Assembly: GCF_016117655.1 (NCBI RefSeq)
Contig: NZ_CP064936.1
Coordinates: forward strand, 2,480,001 to 2,544,000
Direction: 5' to 3'
Length of the DNA: 64,000 bases
Origin: Treponema peruense
Lineage (GTDB): Bacteria; Spirochaetota; Spirochaetia; Treponematales; Treponemataceae
The notes under the pieces were generated by a model. The model was given only the letters and a program-made list of their open reading frames with translations, searched no databases and was not told the DNA's origin. Position 1 is the first letter of the stretch, and every line of letters begins with the position of its first letter. Positions 8,687-16,514 of this stretch are shown here, piece by piece. A program made the position numbers and the translations under genes.

Positions 8687-9206
8687 GAAGCCCCATGTAT
8701 TTATTAAGCTCATTTTTAACACCCCAGTTATATTTTTTGTGAAAAAGATTTTTACCCAGTTCTTCAAAAATCTTCTTTGCTGTTGGCATAGACTTTTTAT
8801 TCGGTTTAAAATGACCGCTTTCGTTGTTGAAAGATTTTATCTTTCCTCCGGCTATTTCAAGCATTCCTGCCATCTTTACTTTTGGATTTTTACCTCCAAT
8901 TAAAGTTGGATGGGGTGTTGCTAAACCATCTTTTCCATTGCCATTTCGTTTTCCTACAATTATATCACCTTTAGTAGTGATAGCATAGACAAAGATTCCG
9001 TTAGTATTCTTGTTGCCTATATAGTTGCCGTTTATCATTGACTTGATATTTTTAGCTGTAGGATTTTTTATGTACACGTCTTTTTCAGAACATATTCCTC
9101 GGCTTATGTCATATTTCTTCATATCCTTGCAGACTTTATAGGAACTTGCATATCTTTGGGAACTACCATGAGTTCCGTGGTACATTCCACTATAACCACT
9201 TCCCAT
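8676..9206 (-). CDS. Toxin-like protein with HPTLIGG...SGHFKP domain, unknown activity
   Basis: About 176 residues. The ATG at 9206 is chosen because GGAGG lies eight bases upstream, inside the last codons of the DUF4417-like gene. The start MGSGYSGMYHGTHGSSQ is glycine/serine rich. The central part carries GDIIVGKRNGNG and then PHPTLIGGKNPKV, followed by AGMLEIAGGKI and NNESGHFKPNKKSM. I associate this last block with C-terminal modules of polymorphic-toxin and phage-like proteins, but no activity can be assigned. No signal peptide. It is the second gene of the operon with the DUF4417-like gene upstream. Confidence 0.6.
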   Translation of the reverse strand: MGSGYSGMYHGTHGSSQRYASSYKVCKDMKKYDISRGICSEKDVYIKNPTAKNIKSMINGNYIGNKNTNGIFVYAITTKGDIIVGKRNGNGKDGLATPHPTLIGGKNPKVKMAGMLEIAGGKIKSFNNESGHFKPNKKSMPTAKKIFEELGKNLFHKKYNWGVKNELNKYMGLHAR

Positions 9207-9546
9207 TCTATTTTCCTCCATGACATCGTTTAATCCAGTCATCAATTTGGATAAAAGTTGTCTTGTTTGTAAGATCTGAAAATATTGATTTCGGCATTGC
9301 TCCGTAAACAATGACAACTTTAGGTTCCAATTCTTTAAGCATCGAAATAAGGCCTTCACGGAAAAAGAAAGTATTCTCTTCACCTTGAATGCAGCCATAA
9401 GTTCCGATTGAATAAATTCCGCCTTTCTCAACTCCAAGAAATGCAAATGGAAGTTCAGTTGGGTAAAATGAGTGTGTAAAACGACACAGAAAAAGGAGCA
9501 GATTTAAGGTGCAAACAGCCGATAAATTAAGCAAGGCGGTTAGCAC

Positions 9547-9861
9547 ATGGTAAAGAAACGACAGTCATTCAGCAAGGATTTCAAGGCAAAAGTTACACTT
9601 GAAGCATTACGAGAAGAATCTACGATTCAGGAAATTGCAGTAAAGTACGGCGTCCATCCGAATCAGATTTCCCAATGGAAAGCGCAGGCGATTGCCGGAA
9701 TGGCTGACATTTTTGAACGGCCGAACAAGAAGTCAGAAGAAACGAGAAAGCAGGAAGAGGAAAAAGACAGTCTTCTGAAAACAATCGGTGAACAGAAAGT
9801 CGAAATTGATTTTCTAAAAAAAAAGTACAAGCAGATATACGGCTACGATCCAATCTTGTAG
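9547..9861 (+). CDS. IS3-family transposase OrfA
   Basis: 104 residues with a helix-turn-helix near 22-48 (EESTIQEIAVKYGVHPNQIS) and a C-terminal leucine/glutamate-rich coiled coil, the usual DNA-binding subunit of IS3 transposases. An A9-G run at 9816-9825 contains the heptamer A AAA AAG, which places OrfB in the -1 frame. Programmed slippage there should give an OrfAB fusion of about 384 residues. Confidence 0.9.
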   Translation: MVKKRQSFSKDFKAKVTLEALREESTIQEIAVKYGVHPNQISQWKAQAIAGMADIFERPNKKSEETRKQEEEKDSLLKTIGEQKVEIDFLKKKYKQIYGYDPIL

Positions 9862-10700
9862 AACCTGCTTACAAGGTTTTAAGCATTTCAAGGCAGTGCA
9901 GGCTGCTTGGGATTTCACGGAGCCGGTATTATTACGAACCGGGTCCAGGGCATGATGAAAAAGATTTCAATCTGCTTGTGAAAATCAAGGAAGTCCAGAT
10001 TGAGCATCCGTATTACGGCTACCGCAGAATCTGGAGAGAGATAAACAAAAACGGCGGAGACACTACAGAAACAACTGTACGCCGTGTAATGCGAAGATTC
10101 GGGATTACGGCGGTATTTCCGGGCAAGAATCTTTCCAAGGCCTGTAAATATCACAAGAAGTATCCGTATCTTCTGAAAAACAAGGTAATCAGATATCCGA
10201 ATCAGGTATGGTCAACGGATATCACTTACATAAAGCTGCCGACAGGGAATGTTTACCTGATGGCAATAATCGACTGGTTCTCGAGGAAGGTCTTGAGCTG
10301 GCGCGTATTCAACACGATGGATGCGATGCAGTATGCAAATCTTCTGAGGGAAACAATCGAAGAATACGGCTGTCCTGCAATCTTCAACACAGACCAGGGA
10401 AGCCAGTTTACATCTGATGTTTTTATCAAAGTTCTTGTCGATTACGACATCCAGATCAGCATGGACGGAAAAGACCGGGCTTTGGACAACATCAGAATTG
10501 AGCGTCTTTGGAGAAGCCTCAAGTACGAGGACATCTACCTTAAACGCTATGAGACAATGAAAGACTTGAAGGCCGGCATAAATGCCTACTTCAACTTCTA
10601 CAACACAGCGAGGTTTCATCAGTCTCTGGATTACAACGTGCCTGATGAAATGTATAAATGCTTCCAGTACAATGAACTGGAAAGAAAACGGGCTGCATAA
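9825..10700 (+). CDS. IS3-family transposase OrfB (DDE integrase core), reached by -1 frameshift
   Basis: Open frame from the slippery site to 10700, with no good independent start (a GTG at 9978 exists without a convincing ribosome site). The rve-type catalytic core shows VWSTDITYI (first Asp), IFNTDQGSQFTS (second Asp) and ERLWRSLKYE (Glu), spaced as in IS3 family enzymes, plus the C-terminal FYNTARFHQSLDY motif. It cuts and joins the element ends. No internal stop is present, so the element looks functional. Confidence 0.9.
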   Translation, partial: VQADIRLRSNLVEPAYKVLSISRQCRLLGISRSRYYYEPGPGHDEKDFNLLVKIKEVQIEHPYYGYRRIWREINKNGGDTTETTVRRVMRRFGITAVFPGKNLSKACKYHKKYPYLLKNKVIRYPNQVWSTDITYIKLPTGNVYLMAIIDWFSRKVLSWRVFNTMDAMQYANLLRETIEEYGCPAIFNTDQGSQFTSDVFIKVLVDYDIQISMDGKDRALDNIRIERLWRSLKYEDIYLKRYETMKDLKAGINAYFNFYNTARFHQSLDYNVPDEMYKCFQYNELERKRAA

Positions 10701-11216
10701 ATTTTTACACCTTAAACCTGTAAAATTTTTGTGTTGACTAAATAGCGCATTTTAGGGATCAACCTTGTATAAGATCTTTCATCTCCCCACCGTATATTCG
10801 GAATTACATAGATTCCTTGAGCCTGTAAGTAATGACCGACTTGCCTATTTAAATAAACATTCATCATTTGTAAAACAAGAGGCATATCTCGATAAAGGGA
10901 ACAATCTGGTGAAATTACACCAGGAAATCTTTTTAAGTCTTCAATTTGTTCTTTAGTTGCTGTCAAAATATTGCGGAATTTTATGTCATGTTCATAAAAG
11001 CACACAAAATCTTTTTTATCTTTACTTTTATTACGTTCACTAAAAGGTACCATTCCTTGAGGAATAATTATTTCTGCATTGTTGTGTATTACAGGAATCT
11101 CAAGAAGACCGTCAAAAATTGCAGTCTTAACTAGTTTGGCATTAAAGCCGTCGTCAATTATATTTTTTATTTTCCTCATGATTATAAACCTCATTTTATA
11201 TATATGTTGATTTGCA

Positions 11217-11264
11217 AAATCTGCGGAACTTTTTTAGAAACTCCAAATCTGTTCCGCAGAATTT
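11217..11264. terminator. Hairpin between DUF4417-like gene and HU-Ig gene
   Basis: Arms CTGCGGAAC (11221-11229) and GTTCCGCAG (11251-11259) with A and T runs on the outer sides, just past the stop of the HU-Ig-like gene. On the minus strand it ends in TTTT and should stop transcription of that gene. Confidence 0.65.
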
Positions 11265-11279
11265 TCAGTTTGCCTGAAA

Positions 11280-12062
11280 TTAGGCTGTTACGGTTACTGT
11301 GTCGGAGATTGTTTCAATCAGTTCTTTGCGCTCATACCCTGAACGACCTGCGCAATGCGTTCGGATTACAATTTTGTAAGAATTGTCTGCAACAACAGAA
11401 TCTGGAACTGTAAAAAGTAATTTTGAAGGAGTGTTGTAAACAAGAGGCGAAATAACTTTTATCCAAGAATTTTCATCAGTTGATACAGCACCTGTTTCCG
11501 TAACTGGAGCAAAATAAATGCCAGAATTTTCGCCACTTACTTTTATTCCTATTCCTTCAAGCAGACAAGAGCCACCGGTTGTAACAGTCCCGTCGAACAG
11601 TCCTGTTGCAACATTGGTAACAGAAAAAATTTTTCCTTCTGCTTTTTTAAATTCCGAAGAGGCAATCTCGATGTTTTTCACTACATTTTTTAAGGTCTGA
11701 CTTGCAGTAAATTTTACAGTCAGTTCGGGTCGCCCAGTTTCAGAATCTACAACGCCTTTTGAAGCAATGTAAAACATTCCAAGTTCTCCAAACTTGACGG
11801 CGTTGCCGCTTTCAAGAGCTTTTAAAACAACATTTGTATAAGAATTCAAAACGCTTGCTACCGTTCCTGTGTCAATTTGAGGGAGTTCGTTTGCAATTCC
11901 TTCTAAAGTGTTCTGAACACTTAAAGTAAAGCGTTCAACTTTGCCATAATAATTTGGAGTTCCTTCATTCTTGTTGAACTGATTCAACTGAAGTTTAATA
12001 CCTACGCGACCTGCCGTCGCTTCTGTCAGCTTTATAAAGCTGTTGTTAGAAGAATTTTTCAT
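11280..12062 (-). CDS. HU-like DNA-binding protein with C-terminal Ig-like domain (HU-Ig type)
   Basis: 260 residues from ATG 12062, which has AGGAG seven bases upstream. The N-terminal half (about 1-130) resembles the HU-fold variant, with VVLKALESGNAVKFGELGMF near 85-104 in the place of the HU helix and beta-arm entry. The C-terminal part (about 165-260) is beta-rich, with SGIYFAPV and ENSWIKVISPL, like the DUF4469 Ig-type domain joined to such HU domains. It probably binds DNA. Two large palindromes carrying ACAAGTTAA lie just upstream, so self-regulation is plausible. It is divergent from the ABC-3C-like operon. Confidence 0.65.
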   Translation of the reverse strand: MKNSSNNSFIKLTEATAGRVGIKLQLNQFNKNEGTPNYYGKVERFTLSVQNTLEGIANELPQIDTGTVASVLNSYTNVVLKALESGNAVKFGELGMFYIASKGVVDSETGRPELTVKFTASQTLKNVVKNIEIASSEFKKAEGKIFSVTNVATGLFDGTVTTGGSCLLEGIGIKVSGENSGIYFAPVTETGAVSTDENSWIKVISPLVYNTPSKLLFTVPDSVVADNSYKIVIRTHCAGRSGYERKELIETISDTVTVTA

Positions 12063-12077
12063 GTTCTTCTCCTTTTT

Positions 12078-12122
12078 CCACAAGTTAAACTTATTTTTGT
12101 TTTAAATAAGCTTAACTTGTGG
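12078..12122. promoter_or_regulatory. Large palindrome with ACAAGTTAA half-sites, upstream of HU-Ig gene
   Basis: Two 19-base arms (12078-12096 and 12104-12122) complementary with a single mismatch around a 7-base loop. The outer part of each arm is CCACAAGTTAA. It sits between the HU-Ig ribosome site and the shared intergenic region. A TATAAT follows at 12123. It could be an operator or a leader hairpin of the minus-strand gene. Confidence 0.65.
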
Positions 12123-12158
12123 TATAATAATTAGATAAAGATACAGATACACTGCATC

Positions 12159-12194
12159 ACAAGTTAAGAAAGATATAACTCTTTCTTAACTTGT
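12159..12194. promoter_or_regulatory. Second palindrome with the same ACAAGTTAA half-sites
   Basis: Perfect 14-base arms (ACAAGTTAAGAAAG and complement) around an 8-base loop. The half-site ACAAGTTAA is shared with the first palindrome, giving four copies in 117 bases between two divergent transcription units, as expected for cooperative binding by a dimeric regulator. Confidence 0.6.
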
Positions 12195-12232
12195 ATCTAA
12201 ATAATACTTTTTTATGGTGTCCACTTGGTGAT

Positions 12233-12262
12233 GCAAAGTGACGTAAAGTGATTTAAAGTAGC
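12233..12262 (+). repeat. Three 10-bp direct repeats before the ABC-3C-like operon
   Basis: GCAAAGTGAC, GTAAAGTGAT and TTAAAGTAGC stand head to tail with a 10-bp period, one helical turn, ending a few bases before the Shine-Dalgarno of the first ABC-3C-like gene. Phased repeats on one DNA face suggest a protein-binding site. Confidence 0.5.
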
Positions 12263-12269
12263 GGAGAAA

Positions 12270-13163
12270 ATGAAGTTTTCAGATTTTATTAGTACACTAC
12301 AAAAATATATATGCACCTCTAGTTCAAAACTAGATTTTACTAAAACTGTTATTATCAATGCAGTTGGTTTTGATGATATTTATGATCTTTTTGCAAGTGC
12401 AGGGAAACCAGACATCGAAGAAAAAACTATAGGAAATTATTATAGAGCCAGACCATTTCCAAAATGGCTTTCAAGTGCAATTCTCGAAAATCTCTCCAAA
12501 TCCAAATTTGAAAATTTTATAAATGAAAATCTATCGTTAGGCGATACCACTGACGAACTTGCAGATGCCTTAAAGAAATTTGGAACGAATATTAATATTT
12601 CTACAGATAATATGGGAGAAACTTGCACAAATTTTTTTGTTGCTATAATGAATGAAAATAGTAGTGACAATAAAAATGAACTTGATCAACTACTTGATAT
12701 TACAAATAAAGATGAATACTTACAGAAAGAACTTGAACAAGTTGTAAAAAGCATTCTCTTGTGGGAAAAGAATGATAATTTAAGTATGGCTGATAAAATT
12801 GAACTCGATAAAAACACAGAATTAAATTATGATCCTGTTGTCGTAGAAAAGAAACTTTATGATGTAAAATCGTTAAAAACAGTAGTTCTTGCAAATGTTA
12901 CTGAGTATTACAAAATGATAAAGTCTTTTTTTCTTGCGGAACAAAAAAAGTCCAGTGAACAGGCTGAATATGTTTCAAAAACTGTAAAAAATAAATATTT
13001 AAAAGTTAAAGCAATTGCAAAAGGTGATAAACATGAAATTTTCAAACGAATGAAAATATTTATTCAAGATAAAACAGAAAATTATGATAATGATGAGATT
13101 TTAAATATTATCGTTTCGTATTTTATACAGTCGTGCGAGGTATTTGATGCTTCTTCCAAATAA
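12270..13163 (+). CDS. ABC-3C-like system protein with C-terminal ABC-3C domain, effector candidate
   Basis: 297 residues; ATG at 12270 with GGAG seven bases upstream. The C-terminal half (about 185-297) has the look of the ABC-three-component C-terminal domain, ending IIVSYFIQSCEVFDA. The N-terminal domain (about 1-95: SDFISTLQKYICTSS and IGNYYRARPFPKWLSSAIL) is small and helical and I do not recognise it. In ABC-3C systems this position holds the variable effector. The gene overlaps the middle-component gene by 17 bases. With the ATPase gene interrupted, the system is presumably inactive now. Confidence 0.7.
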   Translation: MKFSDFISTLQKYICTSSSKLDFTKTVIINAVGFDDIYDLFASAGKPDIEEKTIGNYYRARPFPKWLSSAILENLSKSKFENFINENLSLGDTTDELADALKKFGTNINISTDNMGETCTNFFVAIMNENSSDNKNELDQLLDITNKDEYLQKELEQVVKSILLWEKNDNLSMADKIELDKNTELNYDPVVVEKKLYDVKSLKTVVLANVTEYYKMIKSFFLAEQKKSSEQAEYVSKTVKNKYLKVKAIAKGDKHEIFKRMKIFIQDKTENYDNDEILNIIVSYFIQSCEVFDASSK

Positions 13164-13380
13164 AACAGTTACATATAAAGAATCTATTATTAGTAAGTTT
13201 CCTTTTATTTTGAATTTATTGTGTAATACAAAAGAGCGAAAGATAAAGATCTACGATTTGTGTAAAAAAACAAATAAAGAATTTGAAAGTACAACAGATT
13301 TTATCCAGACTTTGGATGCGCTTTTTGCACTTAATAAAATTAAATTAGATGAAAATAGTGGAGAAATAGTAATATGCTAA
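13147..13380 (+). CDS. ABC-3C-like middle component (small)
   Basis: 77 residues from ATG 13147 (a TTG lies one codon earlier). The opening MLLPNKTVTYKESIISKFPF is typical of the MC6-type middle components I know, which begin with MLLP..H/T and a short helical/winged-helix body. It overlaps both neighbours (17 bases with the upstream gene, 7 with the ATPase), which implies translational coupling of the three components. It should bridge effector and ATPase; that is family knowledge, not visible in the sequence. Confidence 0.7.
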   Translation: MLLPNKTVTYKESIISKFPFILNLLCNTKERKIKIYDLCKKTNKEFESTTDFIQTLDALFALNKIKLDENSGEIVIC

Positions 13381-13854
13381 AAGAAATTCAATGTGATATT
13401 TTTACAGAAGATGGAAAGCAAAGAAAACCTATTATCTTTAATAATGGTCTGAATATTATTTTGGGTGATGAAAGCAAGAAAAACTCTATTGGAAAATCAA
13501 CTTTCTTACTTGTGATAGACTTTGTTTTTGGTGGTAATGCTTACGCAGATAAGAATAATCAAATACTAAAAGTGGCAGGCCCCCATACTGTAAAATTTTG
13601 TTTTGACTTTAACGGGAATATTTTTTATTTTACTAGATCGATAGAGAATTCAAAAATTGTAAATGAATGTAATAATTTATATGAACCGATTAATGTTATA
13701 ACACTTGAAAAGTATACAGACTTCTTAAAAGAAAAATACAAACTTGAAAATATAAATCTTACTTTTAGACAAATTGTTGGAGCATATTCTTGGATAGCCG
13801 GAAGAAGCAGTGAAAACAGTAAAGAAATTCTTGAAGGTGCAAATCAAGAAGCTC

Positions 13855-15244
13855 GAGTTATTGTCAATTGTTGTGGATTGAAAAAAAGTGTCTTTTCATC
13901 AGGCAGCCTTCATTTGTTCACCGTCCACAAAAATTATATTTTTGGCGACAAGTTCAAGTTGTTTAAATCCCCTGAGCCGTCGCCAGTTTTTCTCTGCCTG
14001 AAGACAAAGCTTGAAAGCCATTGCAACAGAAGCAGCGGAAGAGCCGTTTCCTTTTGTTGACTTGTGGCGCAACCTGACTGTTGCAAATGTCGATTCAATC
14101 GGATTCGACGTTCTAATGTGAGCCCAATGTTCCGCCGGATAATCATAAAAGCGGAACAAATCCTCCTTGTCTTTTTCAAGACATTCCGTTGCCTTCGGAT
14201 ATTTTTTTCCGAAAGTTTCTATAAATAAGTCGTAGGCTTTCAAGGCGTTTGCACGTTTGTCTGCCTGCCACATATCCCGAATCATTTTTGTGGCCTGAGT
14301 CTGCACACAGTCAGGCAATTTGTCCAGAATGTTCATGGACTTGTGGAACCAGCATCTCTGAATTTTTAGCTGGCCCCAGATTTCATCAACTGCATTTTGA
14401 AACCCAAGCGCTCCGTCGCAGACTGCCAATTTTGGTGCTTTTGTCAGTCCGCGGAATTTCAAATCAAGCAAAACTCCACGCCAACTTTCCGTTGACTCGC
14501 GAATTCCGGCCTGTACAGCCACAAGTTCTTTTTTGCCTTCAACAGTTACGCCAATTATTACCAGAAGGCAGGTCTTTTCACCGTCAAGCCGGGACTTTAC
14601 GTAAATTCCGTCTGCCCAAACATAAACGTATTCCTTTCCGGAAAGATCTCGTTTGCGCCATTCGTCATATTCAGCCTGCCATTTTACAGTAAGCTTTGTT
14701 ATGACTGACGGACTCAGGCCCTTTGCTTCTTTACCAAGAACATCATGGAGCATGGCTGAAAACTTGTTTGAAGAAATTCCTGCAAGGTAGGCAGCGGAAA
14801 GTATTGCTTCTACTGTCGGAGTTTTTCTTGCAAACGGAGGAAGGACTTTGCTTACAAAGCGATCCTTTTCTTCAAGTGCACGGTCATCAACTCTGGGAAG
14901 CCTGACTGTAACGTAACCGTTTGTAGTAAGAATTGTCCGTTCTTTGTGAAAGCCGTTTCTTACTACAAGTTTGTTTCCGGTTTTGTCTACGATAGAAGAA
15001 GTTTTATTAAGAAAACGCTGAACTTCATCCTCGTAAAGACTTTCAATTACTTCACGTGCTCTTGCGCGGATTGCTTTTTCAAGCAAATCAATCGTTGGAC
15101 TATTGGAATTTTCTTCAATTTCCAGTATTCTTTTCATAAGAGGTCTCCTTCGGTGTTTATTTTTTTTTCCAAAGAAAACTATACCTTAGACAGACCTCTT
15201 TTTCTATGCCTTCTCAGGCAATCCACAACTTTTGATTATAACTC
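13855..15244 (-). mobile_element. IS256-family element, copy 1 (1390 bp)
   Basis: Ends GAGTTATTGTCAATTGTTG and complement GAGTTATAATCAAAAGTTG, imperfect inverted repeats. The 9-bp target AAGAAGCTC is duplicated at 13846-13854 and 15245-15253. It carries one intact transposase on the minus strand and looks identical to copy 3. Confidence 0.95.
13899..15137 (-). CDS. IS256-family transposase (copy 1)
   Basis: 412 residues of the mutator-like IS256 family. The catalytic DDE triad is visible as YVWADGIYVK, LAVCDGALGF and TSNPIESTFATVRLRH, with the conserved CWFHK motif between the second Asp and the Glu. An N-terminal helical DNA-binding region with LYEDEVQRFL precedes it. No internal stop or frameshift. 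A GGAGAC-type ribosome site precedes the ATG. It catalyses copy-paste or cut-paste movement of the element. Confidence 0.95.
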   Translation of the reverse strand: MKRILEIEENSNSPTIDLLEKAIRARAREVIESLYEDEVQRFLNKTSSIVDKTGNKLVVRNGFHKERTILTTNGYVTVRLPRVDDRALEEKDRFVSKVLPPFARKTPTVEAILSAAYLAGISSNKFSAMLHDVLGKEAKGLSPSVITKLTVKWQAEYDEWRKRDLSGKEYVYVWADGIYVKSRLDGEKTCLLVIIGVTVEGKKELVAVQAGIRESTESWRGVLLDLKFRGLTKAPKLAVCDGALGFQNAVDEIWGQLKIQRCWFHKSMNILDKLPDCVQTQATKMIRDMWQADKRANALKAYDLFIETFGKKYPKATECLEKDKEDLFRFYDYPAEHWAHIRTSNPIESTFATVRLRHKSTKGNGSSAASVAMAFKLCLQAEKNWRRLRGFKQLELVAKNIIFVDGEQMKAA

Positions 15245-16432
15245 AAGAAGCTCTTTCTAATGCTATTAACAGTTTTGAAAAACTATTTCCTGAAAAATAT
15301 AAAACTATTGAAATAGCAAAACAGGAAGCTAAAATTGCAAAAGAAAACTCTAAAGCTTTTAATACAGTAAAAAAACGTGAACTCATTGAATCAACATTAA
15401 AAAATCAAACCCAGGTAAAACAAGCTGAAAAAGAAATAGCAGAACTTGAAAAAGAAATGTCTTTAATTATTAATGAACCGTTAAGTACTTTTTTAAATGC
15501 TAATCAAAAAGCTGTTACACAATTTGCAACTATAAATGCTGAATTAAAAGCTTTAAAAGCAAAACGTAACAGATTAAAATCAAAAATAGAAGGGCTTATT
15601 AATATTAATACTGAATCTGGAATTCCCAGCGAATTTGATTTTTCTGCATTACAGACTTTTTTCCCAGAAATTAATATACAAAAACTGAGTGATATCGAGC
15701 ATTTTCATAAGACAATTAGTTCTATATTAAAAAATGAATGTAATGAACAGACAGAAATATTCAAAAAAGAATATGATACAGTATTAAATCGTATTCAAGA
15801 ATTGACCGATGAAATAGCAAAAATTCCTGGTATAGAAGGAACTCCGGCATCAGCAATTAAAAAACATGAAGAATTTAGGTTACGCTCAGAATATCTAAAA
15901 AAACAGATTGAGCTTTATGCAAAAGGAAATGAATTAGGAAAGGTAAAAACTACAACGCAAAAAAATGCGGAAAATCTTGAGGGACAGTTTTTAATAGATA
16001 TTTGTAATATAATTAATAGTGATTTAGTTTTATTGAATAATGAAATTGAACATGGGCGAAATCAAATTCCTGTTTTGGAATTTGCAAAATCGAATGCATC
16101 TTATACTTACAGTTCTGGAACAGACACTACTGGTACAGGTTCTTCTCATTCAGCTCAAATTCTTTTTAACTTGGCTATATTAAAAGAAACTCAAGTTCCG
16201 TTTTTAATTCATGATTCTTATATTTTTGACCCGATAGGCGATGAACGATTAAGCGATATTATTCTTCTTTATAGAAAACTCGGAAAACAAGTTTTTATTG
16301 CTCTAGATGGAGAAAACCGTTTAAGAGATGATATAAAAACTATTTTAAAGGATGATAAGGTTACTATTCTTCATTTAGGAAAAAATGAAAAATCATTATT
16401 TGGTAAATCACAAAACTAACGTTTTCCATAAG

Positions 16433-16472
16433 AAAAAACGGTTGTTTAGCATTATGTAAAACAACCGTTTTT
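16433..16472. terminator. Bidirectional terminator after the ABC-3C-like operon
   Basis: Arms AAAAACGGTTGTTT and AAACAACCGTTTTT enclose a short loop between convergent genes, with A and T tracts on both sides. It can end the plus-strand operon and the minus-strand remnant. Confidence 0.75.
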
Positions 16473-16514
16473 CACCGTACAAAATTATTGTTTTTTATCA
16501 TGTAAAACGACAGC

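Larger units (their letters stand above)
9464..10754 (+). mobile_element. IS3-family insertion sequence, 1291 bp, with 3-bp target duplication
   Basis: The ends start TAAAATG on both sides (left TAAAATGAGTGTGTAAAACG, right complement TAAAATGCGCTATTTAGTCA); the imperfect terminal repeats extend inward to a shared TTTAAGGTG. The element is flanked by GGG at 9461-9463 and 10755-10757. Length, orfA/orfB arrangement, an A-rich frameshift site and the DDE motif fit IS3. Boundaries are supported independently because excising 9464-10757 restores the DUF4417-like frame exactly. Both transposase frames look intact, so it may still be active. Confidence 0.92.
9208..11194 (-). pseudogene. DUF4417-like gene split by an IS3-family element
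   Basis: The N-terminal part (11194 down to 10755) ends ...IPNIRWGDERSYTRLIP, and the C-terminal part (9460 down to 9208) begins TELPFAFLGVEKGG and continues YSIGTYGCIQ...KVVIVYGAMP. Joining 10755 to 9460, with one GGG copy kept, gives one uninterrupted frame of 230 residues, which fits a DUF4417 protein. This proves the IS inserted into an intact gene. DUF4417 proteins occur in phage and mobile contexts; function unknown. A second start at 11179 is possible. The insertion may also cut transcription of the three genes downstream. Confidence 0.8.
13374..16419 (+). pseudogene. ABC-3C-like ATPase (DUF2326 type) interrupted by IS256 copy 1
   Basis: Joining 13374-13854 to 15254-16419 gives a single frame of 548 residues. 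The N-terminal part has an SMC/Rad50-like start (FNNGLNIILGDESKKNSIGKS with Walker A GDESKKNSIGKST-like at about 28-40). The middle is a long coiled coil rich in K and E (about 165-330). The C-terminal part has SGTDTTGTGSSHSAQILFNL (signature region) and LIHDSYIFDPIGDERL (Walker B/D-loop region), as in DUF2326 proteins. The insertion is about 160 codons into the gene, after the Walker A region and before the coiled coil. No point mutations are seen in either half, so loss is recent. Confidence 0.85.

Noticed and set aside
9547-9861. Frameshift mutation in the IS3 transposase
   Set aside because: The frame break is at an A9-G slippery run in the normal place for programmed -1 frameshifting in this family.
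14249-14692. Plus-strand frames of 147 and 60 codons inside the IS256 copies (also at 17985 and 25380)
   Set aside because: They are antisense shadows of the transposase, without ribosome sites, and appear only because the element is repeated.
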